Shown here: positions 1-9,206 of the stretch, one piece after another | How positions within the stretch are numbered: position 1 is the stretch's first letter | Layout of the letters: every line of letters begins with the position of its first letter | NCBI GenBank assembly: GCA_018700255.1 | Contig: JABISU010000147.1 | Span: 1 to 9,537, forward strand | DNA: 9,537 bases | Direction: 5' to 3' | Origin: Flavobacteriales bacterium | Lineage (GTDB): Bacteria; Bacteroidota; Bacteroidia; Flavobacteriales; UA16 | The notes under the pieces: generated by a model | What the model saw: only the letters and a program-made list of their open reading frames with translations | Database searches by the model: none | Told to the model about the DNA's origin: nothing | Position numbers and translations under genes: made by a program

Positions 1-2795
1 AATTCTTCTGATGTAATTGCCATTCCTAAATTAGCGATCGTCCAATCAGAACCACCGTTATCAGTAATAAACGTTCCATACTCTGTACCTATGATAATTG
101 TTGCACCAGACTCGTCTTGAAAGTCTATTACAACATCGTAGATAGGCATCTTACTTAAAGTTGGTACTGACCAAATATTAGTAAAAGTAGGGGACTCAGA
201 TAAAGCATCCCATGATTCTCTCACTTTACCAGAAACTACGTTACCATATCCACCAACAGTAAACACAACATGATTGGCATTGTTAGGATCTACACTGACT
301 CCAGTTATTGCGCCTCCAGCTTGAGAAACAAGTGTCTCCATGACAACATGATCTTCAACATCATCTTGAGAGTATACATTTTTTAAACCGGAAAATCTAA
401 CAAGGGTTGCATTCCAACCACTAACGAACATCACGTCACCTCCATGATCTACATCATTTACAACGTATTCAATTGATTTCGCACCTCCTCCAACAGGAGC
501 TGAACCTAAACGGAACCAATCAGGAGTTGTATTAAAGTTTAATCCTTCTCTTGTCATCCAAACTCCTTGTGAACCAACAAAACCTATGCTTAACATAGTG
601 GTGTAAGGATCATGAACAAGTATTCTTCCTGGCTCCTCAAGTATAGTGTCAGCTGCGTAGAAATACATCGAGTCACACACCTCTACCACGTCAAACAGGA
701 TGTCATTACCGAAAATAGTATCAGCATCAAACTCATATACTATCCATTCGTCAATTAGAGGTGCATATACTGAGTCGTATAGAATAGTTATAGACTCAAT
801 CACTTGAACTGTATCTATACCTAAAGTATCATCCCAACAAATAAATTGTTCTTGAGCAATTTGTGGAGCTAGCCAGAAGTAATCTGGATCTTCTGTCAAA
901 ATCTCACTAAGCAGACGTTCAGGTCTAACAAGCGAATCATAGAATAACAGCTCCTCTCCATCACCTAAAGTATATTCAAGAGGGAGATTCTGACTGTTCG
1001 TATGTAGTACAAATGTGCTATCAGTAACTGTTTCCCCATAAGGATTTACAAGGATGATGTTTTGCTGAGAATCTTCATCTTCAGTATCTTCATACAGACG
1101 AAGACAGGTGTAGAACTGACCTAAATCTCCGTCATCATTAATCAAATCAGTTATATCATTATCCCAAAAATCACCAAGGTTAGAGACAGCACCCGGTGAG
1201 ACTGTTCCACGAGCTAAGCCTCCATTTTGAGAAGCTGCAAACCATGCATAAGTTTGTTCTGGAGATTCCGTCACTTGGCTAATCGCACAATCAAATCCAT
1301 CTCCTCCATGTACTTCGATGGCATGCTCATCCGTTAAAAAGTAGCCATCTCCCGGAATAAATAAAGATCCATTATCTTGAGTTCCACCTAAAACTGCAGT
1401 TCCAGCACTGTGAGCCATGCCGTAGAATTGGGTGACATTATAGTTATTATTACACTCTGTGTAACTCATACCCCCGTCATCACTTTTGTAAAGCCCTCCA
1501 TCACTTGCAACGAACATCGTCCCTTCCTCAGTGAAAATAATTTCATGTAAATCTGCGTGAACTCCATATGGAAATCCCGGGAAATCAAATGAAGCTGCAG
1601 CCGGTTCTGCTTGTTGATTGGGGCCAGATCTCCAGAGAGAAATACCCCCAACATAAGCAAGATCAGGTTGTCCTTTCTTAATACCTAATGCCAAATCATA
1701 TACACCCTGTGCTCGTGGAAGAGGTGTTGAAGTATCTACTCCTCCAGGCCAGCAAACTGTCCAAGAACCATCTTGACCAGCATTGTCAGAGTGATATAAA
1801 CCGTAAAAAAGACCGCCAGATGTTGAGTATAGTGCAAATGCATGATTAGCATCATCTTGTGAAATAGCAATTCTAGCACGTCCTATACCACTCTGAGGTA
1901 AACTCCCATTACTAGAACCACCTGCTGTAATAGATTCGAAGTTTGAAAATTGTTCGTTTGTTGAACGATACACCCTTCCATTTGAAGCAGCCACAAGCAT
2001 GTAAGATCCATCAGGTGCAATTGTAATATCCGTAACTCCACCTCCAGGTCCACCACTTGCAGGGTTAATATCTATAACACCATTCTCAATTGTTCCAAAT
2101 GATGAATTAGAACCATACCAAACTCTATTATCATAGTTAGGGTGCTTAACTAAGGCATCGTTAGAAGACCAGTTCCCACTATTAAACTCACCGGGGTCAG
2201 TGCCATCAACAATACTGAATGTCTCTCCTCCATCATTACTCCACCATATACCTCGGCCTCTGAATCCAGAATTACCTTCACCACCTGAATAATCAAAATT
2301 AGATCCAGTTCCTACATAAATATCACCGTTATCTGAAACAGCTATTGATGCAATCATGAAAAACGGCATACCAGTTACTCGATTCCAAGTGTTAGCACCA
2401 TCATTAGATCTCCACAGTCCACCTGAAACAGCCCCTGCATATATGAGGTCTTCATTAACAGCAACTATAGCTCTTGTACGACCTCCAACGTTATCAGGCC
2501 CCATTTCAGACCAAGAAATATCAGTGGTTTTAAAGTTTGCGCGTGATTGAGCAGACGCAAATTTCAAGACATCTTCTCTTAATTCACTTAGACCTTTAGA
2601 GTTTATTTCACCTGTTTCTACATCCGCTAACAACATGCGAGTAATTTCAGCTGCACCATTGGCATCTCTTTGAATTGCATTCTCTACATTTCTTGGAGAG
2701 TAGGTTACATCTGTTATTTCATTTTTATCTGGAGAAACACACCAAATTAACGTAATAGCTGCAACTGCAACGAAGGGTAAGTACTTTGAAACCAT
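1..2795 (-). CDS. Large exported Asp-box (BNR/sortilin-like) beta-propeller protein, C-terminus outside window
   Basis: The frame is open from the ATG at 2795 to the left edge (931 codons), so the C-terminus is missing. Residues 1-19 form a hydrophobic export signal ending in W18-C19. This could be a type I signal or a lipoprotein signal with an unusual residue before the Cys. Residues 95-110 carry the motif W-x-E-M-GP-x-NVGGRTRAI, which I recall from large secreted propellers of Bacteroidota. Asp-box motifs (S/T-x-D-x-G-x-x-W/F/Y) lie at residues 130-137, 186-193, 438-445 and 911-918, with looser copies near 278 and 336-345. GGTQDNG (470-476) and GGDGFD (497-502) also fit the sortilin/BNR-like fold. 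A lysine-free acidic insert spans about 592-720. Such propellers often end in a type IX secretion sorting domain, which would lie outside the window. Annotation as a glycosyl hydrolase is common for relatives, but I see no catalytic evidence. Substrate and role are unknown. It lies 55 bases downstream of lipA. Confidence 0.85.
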   Translation of the reverse strand, partial: MVSKYLPFVAVAAITLIWCVSPDKNEITDVTYSPRNVENAIQRDANGAAEITRMLLADVETGEINSKGLSELREDVLKFASAQSRANFKTTDISWSEMGPDNVGGRTRAIVAVNEDLIYAGAVSGGLWRSNDGANTWNRVTGMPFFMIASIAVSDNGDIYVGTGSNFDYSGGEGNSGFRGRGIWWSNDGGETFSIVDGTDPGEFNSGNWSSNDALVKHPNYDNRVWYGSNSSFGTIENGVIDINPASGGPGGGVTDITIAPDGSYMLVAASNGRVYRSTNEQFSNFESITAGGSSNGSLPQSGIGRARIAISQDDANHAFALYSTSGGLFYGLYHSDNAGQDGSWTVCWPGGVDTSTPLPRAQGVYDLALGIKKGQPDLAYVGGISLWRSGPNQQAEPAAASFDFPGFPYGVHADLHEIIFTEEGTMFVASDGGLYKSDDGGMSYTECNNNYNVTQFYGMAHSAGTAVLGGTQDNGSLFIPGDGYFLTDEHAIEVHGGDGFDCAISQVTESPEQTYAWFAASQNGGLARGTVSPGAVSNLGDFWDNDITDLINDDGDLGQFYTCLRLYEDTEDEDSQQNIILVNPYGETVTDSTFVLHTNSQNLPLEYTLGDGEELLFYDSLVRPERLLSEILTEDPDYFWLAPQIAQEQFICWDDTLGIDTVQVIESITILYDSVYAPLIDEWIVYEFDADTIFGNDILFDVVEVCDSMYFYAADTILEEPGRILVHDPYTTMLSIGFVGSQGVWMTREGLNFNTTPDWFRLGSAPVGGGAKSIEYVVNDVDHGGDVMFVSGWNATLVRFSGLKNVYSQDDVEDHVVMETLVSQAGGAITGVSVDPNNANHVVFTVGGYGNVVSGKVRESWDALSESPTFTNIWSVPTLSKMPIYDVVIDFQDESGATIIIGTEYGTFITDNGGSDWTIANLGMAITSEE

Positions 2796-2830
2796 GTGAT
2801 TGACTTTTTGCTATTCTAATAATTGCCGGC

Positions 2831-2838
2831 GAAAGTTA
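2831..2838 (-). promoter_or_regulatory. Weak candidate -7 box for the propeller gene
   Basis: Read on the minus strand this is TAACTTTC, one mismatch from the Bacteroidota -7 consensus TAnnTTTG. It sits in the 55-base gap between lipA and the propeller gene, about 35 bases before the ATG. I see no matching -33 TTTG at the usual spacing, and the gene may instead be read through from lipA. Confidence 0.2.
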
Positions 2839-2850
2839 CAACAATACTGA

Positions 2851-3714
2851 TTATTTCACATGCTTTTCTGCATGATAAGAAGACCTAACAAGTGGGCTGC
2901 TTTCCACATACATAAATCCTTTATCTAAAGCTAATACTCGAAACTCTTCAAATAAATCAGGATGAATGAACTCAAATACAGGCAAATGACTAGGAGTTGG
3001 CTGAAGATATTGACCTAATGTTAGAACTTTAACCCCAACATTTATAAGATCATCCATAGACTCAATAACTTCCTCTTTTGACTCACCTAACCCAAGCATC
3101 ATCCCACTTTTTGTCCGTATTCCGGAATCGCTTAAACGCTTCAACACTTCAAGTGATCTTTCATATTTAGCCTGTTTTCTTACTTCTTTTGTTAGACGCC
3201 TTACAGTTTCAATATTGTGGCTTACAACTTCTGGTGCAACATCAATTATTTGCTGCAAATTATCCCATTTACCTGCAAAATCAGGAATAAGCGTTTCTAG
3301 TGTTGTTCCTGGTGATTTATGTCTTATTGCTCTCACTGTTTCCGCCCAAATTGTAGCTCCTCCATCCTTCAATTCATCACGATCTACAGAAGTTATTACT
3401 GCATGCTTAACATTCATAAGCTTAACCGATTGTGCAACTTTAACAGGCTCAAAAGGATCTACGGGCTCTGGCTTTCCTGTTGCTACACTACAAAAACCAC
3501 AAGATCTTGTGCATATATTACCAAGAATCATAAACGTCGCAGTCCCTTCTCCCCAACATTCTCCCATATTGGGACAATGGCCACTCTCACAAATAGTATG
3601 AAGCTGGTGCTCAGATACTATTTCCCTAACTTTTTTATAAGTCTCGCCAGTAGGTAGCTTCACTCTAAGCCAACTAGGTTTAGGAATACGTTTTGAAATC
3701 GTTGTGTCTGACAT
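2851..3714 (-). CDS. lipA: Lipoyl synthase (radical SAM)
   Basis: LipA inserts two sulfur atoms into the octanoyl group on the E2 subunits of 2-oxoacid dehydrogenases and on GcvH, completing lipoyl cofactor synthesis in the cytoplasm. The 287-residue length is normal for the family. The auxiliary iron-sulfur cluster ligands are C42, C47 and C53 in the motif [12 protein letters not shown]. The radical SAM CxxxCxxC motif is C68, C72 and C75 (CTRSCGFC). The C-terminal RSSY motif, whose serine ligates the auxiliary cluster in known LipA structures, is at 277-280. Other family blocks such as the [13 protein letters not shown] segment and MMLGLGE are intact. The ATG at 3714 gives the expected N-terminus (KPxWLRVKLP). 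It lies 45 bases downstream of the 262-residue gene and 55 bases upstream of the propeller gene. lipB is not in the window. Identification is secure. Confidence 0.98.
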   Translation of the reverse strand: MSDTTISKRIPKPSWLRVKLPTGETYKKVREIVSEHQLHTICESGHCPNMGECWGEGTATFMILGNICTRSCGFCSVATGKPEPVDPFEPVKVAQSVKLMNVKHAVITSVDRDELKDGGATIWAETVRAIRHKSPGTTLETLIPDFAGKWDNLQQIIDVAPEVVSHNIETVRRLTKEVRKQAKYERSLEVLKRLSDSGIRTKSGMMLGLGESKEEVIESMDDLINVGVKVLTLGQYLQPTPSHLPVFEFIHPDLFEEFRVLALDKGFMYVESSPLVRSSYHAEKHVK

Positions 3715-3733
3715 TATGCAAATGTCGTTATTA

Positions 3734-3748
3734 TAACTTAATAAGTTA
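3734..3748. repeat. 15-base perfect dyad upstream of lipA
   Basis: TAACTTA-A-TAAGTTA is a perfect inverted repeat with 7-base arms around one central base, 20-34 bases before the lipA ATG and just after the stop of the 262-residue gene. As RNA it would give only a weak AT-rich hairpin with no U tract, so a terminator is unlikely. Its position suits an operator for lipA, but this is an inference from symmetry alone. Confidence 0.35.
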
Positions 3749-3759
3749 ACGTCCAGTTA

Positions 3760-4548
3760 TCACTTTTGTGTCCAATTTGCCCCCAATCCAATTTTAATAT
3801 AAAGGCTTAAAAATAACAACTGGCTTTCTACGAATTGAACGGCCATTATTTCAATAGGTCTAACAAAAACATCGAGTGATGTTCCCATCTCAACATATTT
3901 CGTCCTTCCACGAACATCTCCATACTCAAAACTCAGTCCATAGTTTAAATTACCACCTGGAATAACTTTCATTTCATCAAGTCCATTTATCCATGGTGAG
4001 CGGCCATAAATATCATTATAAAAATGCTCCTCAGGATTGTATCGTTCTGTTACCAGATAATCATACATGATTTCGGGATAACCTATCTCTAAATATACTG
4101 GCTTTTCAAAGCCCAAACCCGCTCCGTAACGAAAAACCCTCTCAACTTTAACAGCTCCATTTCTAAGCTTAGGAGTAATCTCTTTGCGAGTCTCAATATT
4201 AATTCTAAAAATTAAAAAACTATTTAGCTTACCGAAAACATATGGCAAACCATCAATATAAACAGGGTTTGAGGTTTTTTCTTCTTTTTCGTGATTAAAG
4301 AAGACTAAATCTGAATTAATGGACCTCGATGTTTTTGCATCTAAAAACAAACCATAATGAGCTCCAATTCCAGCACCTTGAGTGTGTGCAATAAGATGAA
4401 CGCCGGAAGTATGACTATATAAAATATCTACCCCATCCTCTCCATAAACTAAATCTTTACCCGTTGAAATACCATCGCGAACTTGTGCTGCAACAGAGTT
4501 TGGCAATACCCAAACAAAAAGTGAAAATAGCGTGAAGAATAACTTCAT
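3760..4548 (-). CDS. Exported, probably outer-membrane beta-barrel-like protein of unknown function
   Basis: I recognise no characterised function. Residues 1-21 are a typical signal peptide: K2, a hydrophobic core from L3 to L15, then a V-A-A cleavage site before Q22. The mature protein is rich in alternating hydrophobic and polar stretches with aromatic residues, as in beta-barrels, for example 101-120, 135-155, 202-220 and 243-259. The pattern Y-x-FGKLNSF (103-111), followed by an N-G-x-x-V segment (130-134), a KPVYLE segment (149-154), an IPGG turn (196-199) and a final IGLGANW strand (253-259), resembles an uncharacterised Bacteroidota family that I recall only loosely. It does not end in the usual aromatic residue but in QK. 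It starts at an ATG behind a TAAATTTG -7 box and lies 45 bases upstream of lipA, so the two may be co-transcribed. The link to lipoate synthesis, if any, is unknown. Confidence 0.8.
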   Translation of the reverse strand: MKLFFTLFSLFVWVLPNSVAAQVRDGISTGKDLVYGEDGVDILYSHTSGVHLIAHTQGAGIGAHYGLFLDAKTSRSINSDLVFFNHEKEEKTSNPVYIDGLPYVFGKLNSFLIFRINIETRKEITPKLRNGAVKVERVFRYGAGLGFEKPVYLEIGYPEIMYDYLVTERYNPEEHFYNDIYGRSPWINGLDEMKVIPGGNLNYGLSFEYGDVRGRTKYVEMGTSLDVFVRPIEIMAVQFVESQLLFLSLYIKIGLGANWTQK

Positions 4549-4564
4549 TTACTCAAAAAAAATC

Positions 4565-4576
4565 ATTTGTACAAAT
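4565..4576. repeat. 12-base perfect palindrome in the divergent control region
   Basis: ATTTGTACAAAT is a perfect palindrome in the 109-base region between the 262-residue gene and rmuC. It overlaps the candidate -7 box of the minus-strand gene, which is a place where a dimeric repressor would act. There is no second copy in the region, and a 12-base AT-rich palindrome could arise by chance. Confidence 0.3.
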
Positions 4577-4579
4577 TTA
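4572..4579 (-). promoter_or_regulatory. Candidate -7 box (TAAATTTG) for the 262-residue gene
   Basis: On the minus strand this is an exact match to the flavobacterial -7 consensus TAnnTTTG. It ends 23 bases before the ATG at 4548, which would leave a short leader. No good -33 TTTG lies 17-23 bases upstream, so the match is partial. It could drive a 262-residue-gene/lipA/propeller transcript. Confidence 0.4.
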
Positions 4580-4633
4580 CTTCAAGTACATTAATATCCC
4601 ATAAGAGAGTTCATATAATACATACCTCACCCT

Positions 4634-4641
4634 TATCTTTA
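4634..4641 (+). promoter_or_regulatory. Weak candidate -7 box for the rmuC operon
   Basis: TATCTTTA matches TAnnTTTG except at the last base. It lies 16 bases before the TTG start of rmuC, which would give a very short leader. No clear -33 element is seen. A promoter somewhere in 4549-4657 is expected because rmuC is the first gene of a divergent plus-strand cluster. Confidence 0.2.
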
Positions 4642-4657
4642 CCTAAAACCGCAAACT

Positions 4658-5947
4658 TTGAACGAGACTATTATTTTATTGCTCAGTATAACTATTGTAA
4701 CCGCAATTACTTGGATTATTGCCACAAGACGAGGAGCTCTCAAAACTGGGTTTAATAATTCTGACACAGAGTCCGTTAAACTTGATGACTTACAAAAGAC
4801 ACTTGAAATAAAAGAAAATGAAATTGTAAACTTGAAAGTAAAAGTTGGGAAACTAGAGCAAAAAGTTGAAGATTCTATTGAATACCAGGAAAATGCTGAA
4901 ATAAAATGGAATGAAGAAGTTGAAACACAACGTAAGAATCTTGAAGAAGTAGCAAGAGATGTGCTAGACACTGCTACAAAAAGATCTCAAACCCAATTAG
5001 AGGGTGCGCATACAGAAAGTCTTAAACAACTACTCAACCCGGTTAAAGAACAAATGCTCGGATTTAAGAATCAAGTGGAAAAATACTATGGAGAGGAAAA
5101 AAAATGGTTAGGAGAATTAAATAAGGAGTTAGATGATTTAGCTAAAATGAATATGGGGCTAAGTGAACAAGCTGATAATTTAGTAAAAGCCTTAAAGGGT
5201 GAATCTAAAATTCAAGGAGACTGGGGAGAGTATCAACTTGAAAGATTATTAGAGGATGTGGGGTTAAAAAAAGGAATACATTTCACAACTCAGACATCCG
5301 TTAAATCTGACGATGGTAAAAACCTGAGACCTGACTTTCTCGTGTCACTACCTGATGAAAAGGTGCTTGTTATTGATTCTAAGGTCAGCCTTACTGCATA
5401 TGAGAAATGCGTAAACACACAAGATGATCTTGAACGAGAAGTTTTCTTAAAAGAGCATATTCAGAGCTTGAGGAATCACATTCGATCTCTTGCAAAAAAA
5501 GATTATGCAAGCCTTTATGACAAATCCGTGGACTACACTTTAATGTTTGTCCCTATTGAGCCAGCCTATTTTGCTGTTGGACCAGAGCTTCAAGCTATTC
5601 AAAGGGAAGGTTTAGCAGCAAGAGTTCTGTTGGTCTCTACAACGACTATGCTAGCAACATTGAGGACGGTAAGCTATATCTGGCGTCAAGAGCTTCAAAG
5701 GACTAACGTTATTGAAATCTCATCGCGAGGTAAACTTCTGTACGAAAAGTTTGTGGGCTTCACGAATTCAATGGACTCAATTGGAGATCATCTTAAGAAA
5801 GCTGACAATGCATATCAAGAAGCCATTAGTAAACTAAGCAAGGGACCAGGACACTTGGTTGGTCAAGCTGAGAAATTGAGGAAATTGGGGCTTGACGTAA
5901 ATAAGAAAATACCTGAAAAGTTTATTTCAGACTCTGACTCAGATTAA
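4658..5947 (+). CDS. rmuC: RmuC family protein (predicted PD-(D/E)XK nuclease fold, membrane-anchored)
   Basis: RmuC proteins limit DNA rearrangement at short inverted repeats in E. coli; the exact activity is unsettled. Residues 5-22 form one N-terminal membrane helix, followed by a long charged coiled coil (about 40-180). The C-terminal core has the nuclease-like motif residues: E191/E195 in GDWGEYQLE, D226 in RPDF, and D240-x-K242 in VIDSK. The FVPIEPAYFAV segment is typical of the family, and the length (429) is usual. The start is TTG: an in-frame TAA lies at 4616, no ATG lies between it and the membrane helix, and starting at 4658 keeps the whole helix. The protein ends in an acidic ISDSDSD tail. 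The next gene begins 5 bases after the stop, so rmuC heads an operon with the GWxTD lipoprotein and rlmB. Confidence 0.93.
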   Translation: MNETIILLLSITIVTAITWIIATRRGALKTGFNNSDTESVKLDDLQKTLEIKENEIVNLKVKVGKLEQKVEDSIEYQENAEIKWNEEVETQRKNLEEVARDVLDTATKRSQTQLEGAHTESLKQLLNPVKEQMLGFKNQVEKYYGEEKKWLGELNKELDDLAKMNMGLSEQADNLVKALKGESKIQGDWGEYQLERLLEDVGLKKGIHFTTQTSVKSDDGKNLRPDFLVSLPDEKVLVIDSKVSLTAYEKCVNTQDDLEREVFLKEHIQSLRNHIRSLAKKDYASLYDKSVDYTLMFVPIEPAYFAVGPELQAIQREGLAARVLLVSTTTMLATLRTVSYIWRQELQRTNVIEISSRGKLLYEKFVGFTNSMDSIGDHLKKADNAYQEAISKLSKGPGHLVGQAEKLRKLGLDVNKKIPEKFISDSDSD

Positions 5948-5952
5948 GATTC

Positions 5953-7143
5953 ATGAGATACTGTATTTATTTCATGTTTAAACTTTTCGTTATTGCCTTA
6001 ATAGCGGTCTCTTGCTCTACTTCATTAATTTATGACTCCACAACAACGCGACGACCATATGATTACGAATCAACTTCTATTCACGCCCAAGTAATTCCCT
6101 TTTTTTATTATGACACATTATCAGTATTCCTTAAAATTAACAGGGAAGAACTTTTATATACACGAGAGTTTGATAAAGCACCCTTTATAGCTAATTTGGA
6201 GTTGATATTTAATTCTCAAAAATGGCTCTTAACAGATACTTTGTCCAACAATTCTCCCAGATGGATTCGACAAAGATTTGATTTGAAAAAAGCTGAAAAT
6301 GAGCAAGATAATTCATGGCTTCAGTACACCATTAAGGACCTAAACCGTAGTTCTTCTCAAACAGCAATTAGAGAAGTTGAAAATATTGTTGCTTGGAGTA
6401 TTCAGGAGAATTGGCCTATACATAATGGGTTCATACCTATTGGCTCTCAAATATCAATAATTACAGATGTTAATACTACATGGGATGTAAACCATGTTAT
6501 TCCAGAAAACAAACTTCCAGCTCCTCCATATTCAAGTTATCGCAATCCATTAGACACCATAAAAGCTAGGCCACATAGCACAATTAATGATAACTGGATT
6601 GTCTTAGATGGTTCTCAGGTATTTACTTCTCCTGACAAAGAATTGAGCTTGGTGATACATGGGATGTCTGCTGAATTCCCTACACTTAAAAATGTTAGAC
6701 ACCTTATCGAATCTGTTAGATATATTGCAACACGTAGCGAGTATTCTGCTTTACTCAAAGCTTCCAACCCGAAAATTGCATTAGATGAGTTTTGGCTTTC
6801 TTGTGGGAAATCCCCTGAAAAGACAAAAAAATTAATAAAGACTTACTATGCAAGAGTGGAGGAGGCTAACCTATCATTTTCCGGATTACAGGAAGGTTGG
6901 AGAACAGATAGAGGTATGATACATATTATTTATGGTGTACCTAATCGAGTAAGAAGAGATTATTGGACAGAAATTTGGACATATGGAGAAGAAGGAACGT
7001 CTAACACACTGATATTTAGATTCAAAAGAAAAATTCACGACCTTGACAACAATAGATATAGATTAGAACGAAGCATTTCATATAGAAATTCTTGGGACAG
7101 AATGGTTACAAGTTGGAGAAATGGAAGGGTACAAAACGATTGA
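5953..7143 (+). CDS. GWxTD-domain lipoprotein
   Basis: This is a predicted envelope lipoprotein: a short basic N-terminus and hydrophobic helix end in the lipobox A18-V19-S20-C21, so C21 would be lipidated. The C-terminal part (about 275-380) is a GWxTD domain, with the naming motif G315-W-R-T-D319 followed by RGMIHIIYGVPN and the WTYG segment at 342-345 (about 320-346). The family is common in Bacteroidota and has no established function. The middle region (about 45-240) looks beta-rich and has no domain that I recognise. An alternative start is M8 at 5974, which would give a more usual lipoprotein signal (MFKLFVIALIAVSC); the upstream ATG at 5953 is kept because it follows the rmuC stop by 5 bases. 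rlmB begins 18 bases downstream. Location between rmuC and rlmB suggests co-transcription, not a shared pathway. Confidence 0.9.
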   Translation: MRYCIYFMFKLFVIALIAVSCSTSLIYDSTTTRRPYDYESTSIHAQVIPFFYYDTLSVFLKINREELLYTREFDKAPFIANLELIFNSQKWLLTDTLSNNSPRWIRQRFDLKKAENEQDNSWLQYTIKDLNRSSSQTAIREVENIVAWSIQENWPIHNGFIPIGSQISIITDVNTTWDVNHVIPENKLPAPPYSSYRNPLDTIKARPHSTINDNWIVLDGSQVFTSPDKELSLVIHGMSAEFPTLKNVRHLIESVRYIATRSEYSALLKASNPKIALDEFWLSCGKSPEKTKKLIKTYYARVEEANLSFSGLQEGWRTDRGMIHIIYGVPNRVRRDYWTEIWTYGEEGTSNTLIFRFKRKIHDLDNNRYRLERSISYRNSWDRMVTSWRNGRVQND

Positions 7144-7161
7144 ACGTAGTACCTTGCGCCT

Positions 7162-9202
<2,041 letters not shown>

Positions 9203-9206
9203 TTAT

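Noticed and set aside
1466..1660. Short minus-strand open frame inside the propeller gene
   Set aside because: It lies in another frame of a gene that is continuously open from 2795 to the window edge with repeated Asp-box motifs; the short product has no recognisable features.
2356..2550. Short plus-strand open frame antisense to the propeller gene
   Set aside because: It lies opposite the conserved GRTRAI and first Asp-box region; a shadow of the real gene.
2859..2874. Inverted repeat CATGC-TTTTCT-GCATG at the lipA 3' end
   Set aside because: The stem is only five base pairs, it lies inside the lipA coding sequence, and no T tract follows on the minus strand, so it is not a credible terminator.
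3215..3657. Two overlapping plus-strand open frames antisense to lipA
   Set aside because: Both lie opposite the conserved LipA cluster-binding region and have the composition expected of complementary-strand shadows.
4567..4755. Plus-strand open frame overlapping the rmuC start
   Set aside because: It overlaps the rmuC membrane helix in another frame, has no family features, and RmuC is clearly the coding frame.
4639..4971. Minus-strand Ser/Phe-rich open frame antisense to rmuC
   Set aside because: The Ser/Phe richness is what the complement of a Lys/Glu-rich coiled coil gives; no independent evidence of coding.
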